Positions 14,155 to 15,459 of a stretch of DNA of 15,459 nt are shown here, one piece after another (position 1 is the stretch's first letter; each line of letters starts with the position of its first letter). Source of the stretch: JAABRU01 sp050180235 (GTDB lineage Bacteria; Desulfobacterota; Desulfobacteria; Desulfobacterales; Desulfococcaceae); contig JBFXEJ010000131.1 in the NCBI GenBank assembly GCA_050180235.1, forward strand, positions 1-15,459. The letters are read 5' to 3'. A program made the position numbers and the translations under genes. The notes beneath the pieces were generated by a model. It searched no databases and was not told the origin of the DNA. It was given only the letters and a program-made list of their open reading frames with translations.

Positions 14155-15126
14155 TTAAACAGCATTTGGGGAATGATTGCTTTTTTTTGCCTTTTTATCA
14201 ACAGATTTTTTTTTCTTTTCCGGAATTTTTTCCTCTGTCTCAGAACATATGCCACGGATTCTCTTTTCAGCCAGTTCCGTATAGACAGGATCAATATCAT
14301 ATCCCACATAATTTCTGAGGTTTTTTGCAGCAGACACGCAGCTTGTGCCGCTGCCGCAGAAGGGATCCAGAACTGTATCGCCCTCAAATGTGTACAACTG
14401 AATCAGACGATGTGGCAGTTCTTCGGGAAACGGCGCGGGATGCCCGATTTTTTTGGCTGAAACTGCCGGAAATTCCCACACACTTTTGGTCCATGCGATG
14501 AATTCCTCCCTGCTTATGGTGCTTGCCCTGTTTTCCTTTTTCCGGGAAAAGGAATCTTTGGAAAAAACGAGAATATACTCATGAATATCCCGCAGAACCG
14601 GGTTGGATGCCGACATCCAACTGCCCCAGGCTGTGGATGGGCTGGCACTGGAAGCCTTGTTCCAGATGATTTCCCCGCGCATGAAATAACCGATCTCCAG
14701 CATATCCGCAATAATATAAGTGTGCAGAGGGATATAGGGTTTGCGTCCCAGATTTGCAATATTTATGCATGCCCGTCCGCCTGTCACCAGCACGCGGTAC
14801 GTTTCACGGAACACGCTTTTCAGCAGATTCCTGTATTCCTCCAAAGACAAATCCTCATCATATTCCTTCTGCACATTGTAGGGCGGTGATGTCACCATGA
14901 GATGCACACTGCAGTCCGGCAGTTCATCCATGTGTTCTGCGGATTTGCAGAAAATCCGGTTGATGTTTTCCGGATTGACAGGGTTTTCAATATACTGAAC
15001 CTTTTCCCCCGGTTTTTTATCAGCGTAAAGTTTGCTGTTGTAGAATTTTCCGGAATCATGGTTGATTCTTCCCGAAGTTCCAAAGGCACTGGTTTGGGTT
15101 CCGCTGCGTTTATACTGTTTTGCCAT
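14155..15126 (-). CDS. Site-specific DNA methyltransferase, beta class (N4-cytosine or N6-adenine)
   Basis: 323 residues. The ATG at 15126 has AGGAAG 5 nt upstream. The catalytic motif IV TSPPYN (79-84) comes before the SAM-binding motif I DPFCGSGTS (254-262), which is the beta-class order. The small TRD region lies between (about 150-220). SPPY is more typical of N4mC and some N6mA enzymes; the target base cannot be settled. The N-terminus (FGTSGRINHDSGKFYNSKLY) is common in solitary and type II methyltransferases of this group. The C-terminus is a Lys-rich tail (KKKKSVDKKAKK). No restriction gene is recognisable next to it in the window: prkA is downstream and an IS630 element upstream, so it is either an orphan or has a separated partner. 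Confidence 0.92.
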   Translation of the reverse strand: MAKQYKRSGTQTSAFGTSGRINHDSGKFYNSKLYADKKPGEKVQYIENPVNPENINRIFCKSAEHMDELPDCSVHLMVTSPPYNVQKEYDEDLSLEEYRNLLKSVFRETYRVLVTGGRACINIANLGRKPYIPLHTYIIADMLEIGYFMRGEIIWNKASSASPSTAWGSWMSASNPVLRDIHEYILVFSKDSFSRKKENRASTISREEFIAWTKSVWEFPAVSAKKIGHPAPFPEELPHRLIQLYTFEGDTVLDPFCGSGTSCVSAAKNLRNYVGYDIDPVYTELAEKRIRGICSETEEKIPEKKKKSVDKKAKKSNHSPNAV

Positions 15127-15249
15127 CAGGCTTCCTTATTTATGTCCAACTCCCTGTCAGAACTTGAAAAACGCCTGGGGTTAAAGCCTGTTTTTTCCGC
15201 TTGACACAGATGAAGTTTGTCTGATATGAACATACAGAAATATATTTCT

Positions 15250-15278
15250 TTAATAACATGTTCTTTTTCCCTTATCAA
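15250..15278 (-). promoter_or_regulatory. Candidate promoter for the methyltransferase
   Basis: On the minus strand TTGATA (complement of 15273-15278), a 17-bp spacer and TATTAA (complement of 15250-15255). It is 124 bp upstream of the methyltransferase ATG. A minus-strand 78-codon frame (15126-15362) covers it but shows no family signature and starts inside the IS element, so I treat that frame as chance. Confidence 0.35.
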
Positions 15279-15334
15279 GGAAAATTTTCCCGGTGGGGTA
15301 TCAGAGAGAGTTGAGCGTATAACAATGCCAAATA

Positions 15335-15459
15335 GTGTCTTGTCAAAATTAAACTGACGCATTATAATTTCTCAATCTGAAAAAAAAATTGAGGGAGAAA
15401 ACAATGCGGAAAAAATATCTTGTGAGTCTTACAGACAGTGAACGTCAGGAACTTGAAGG
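15335..15459 (+). mobile_element. Left end of an IS630-family element (partial)
   Basis: A transposase start at 15404 and a TA dinucleotide at 15333-15334, the insertion target of IS630 elements, followed by GTGTCTTGTCAAAATT, suggest the IS begins about here. The other end is outside the window, so the boundary and inverted repeat are not proven. CTCAAT and ATTGAG (about 15371-15392) form a small hairpin just before the ribosome-binding site. Confidence 0.55.
15404..15459 (+). CDS. IS630-family transposase, N-terminal start (partial)
   Basis: The ATG at 15404 follows GAGGGAG by 7 nt. The 18 visible residues, MRKKYLVSLTDSERQELE, match the usual start of IS630-type transposases (M-K/R-K-Y-x-V-x-L-T-x-x-E-R), which leads into a helix-turn-helix domain. 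The gene runs off the window end, so whether it is intact is unknown. The element lies upstream of the divergent methyltransferase. Confidence 0.6.
   Translation, partial: MRKKYLVSLTDSERQELE

Noticed and set aside
15126..15362. 78-codon minus-strand gene ahead of the methyltransferase
   Set aside because: Although its stop overlaps the methyltransferase start, it begins inside the IS630 element, has no recognisable family and no good ribosome-binding site.

Overview
This 15.5 kb window looks like chromosomal DNA of an anaerobic, sulfide-rich-habitat bacterium, most likely a Desulfobacterota (Desulfobacterales/Desulfonema-like) lineage. That assignment is inferred from the gene mix: an archaeal-type sulfide-dependent Thi4, a short ThiC, large secreted dockerin/MopE/DUF1566 proteins, an AAA-ATPase/PD-(D/E)XK protein, and many decayed insertion sequences and palindromic repeats. 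No database search was possible.

Layout. Positions 1-350 hold the 3' end of a 5S rRNA gene (the end of an rRNA operon), its terminator, and a second diverged copy of that terminator. Positions 356-616 hold a dead hicB-hicA toxin-antitoxin remnant on the minus strand. Positions 623-2886 are an IS graveyard: a short degraded IS1-family relic (623-1243, minus) and a larger IS1-family copy with unusually long terminal inverted repeats (1525-2886, plus) whose transposase is broken by one stop and two frameshifts. Degenerate repeats fill 2887-3006.

From 3007 to 8277 (minus strand) two genes lie 39 bp apart: an AAA-like ATPase fused to a PD-(D/E)XK nuclease domain, then a 1213-residue secreted multidomain protein (dockerin-like, Ig-like repeats, MopE metal-binding motif, FN3, two DUF1566 domains).

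From 8394 to 11833 (plus strand) lies a thiamine operon: promoter, TPP riboswitch with terminator, thi4 (thiazole), thiC (pyrimidine), thiD (HMP/HMP-P kinase). Together they supply both precursor halves of thiamine, under TPP feedback. The thi4-thiC gap is almost entirely heptanucleotide tandem repeat that starts inside the last codons of thi4 and runs up to, and apparently into, the thiC start codon.

From 11975 to 15126 (minus strand) are a PrkA-family serine kinase/AAA+ protein and, upstream of it, a beta-class DNA methyltransferase, separated by a palindromic repeat. The window ends in the start of an IS630-family element (plus strand). No CRISPR array, tRNA gene or phage module was seen. 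The unusual parts are the repeat-bounded thiamine operon and the layered mobile-element remains; I found no complete new system with confidence.
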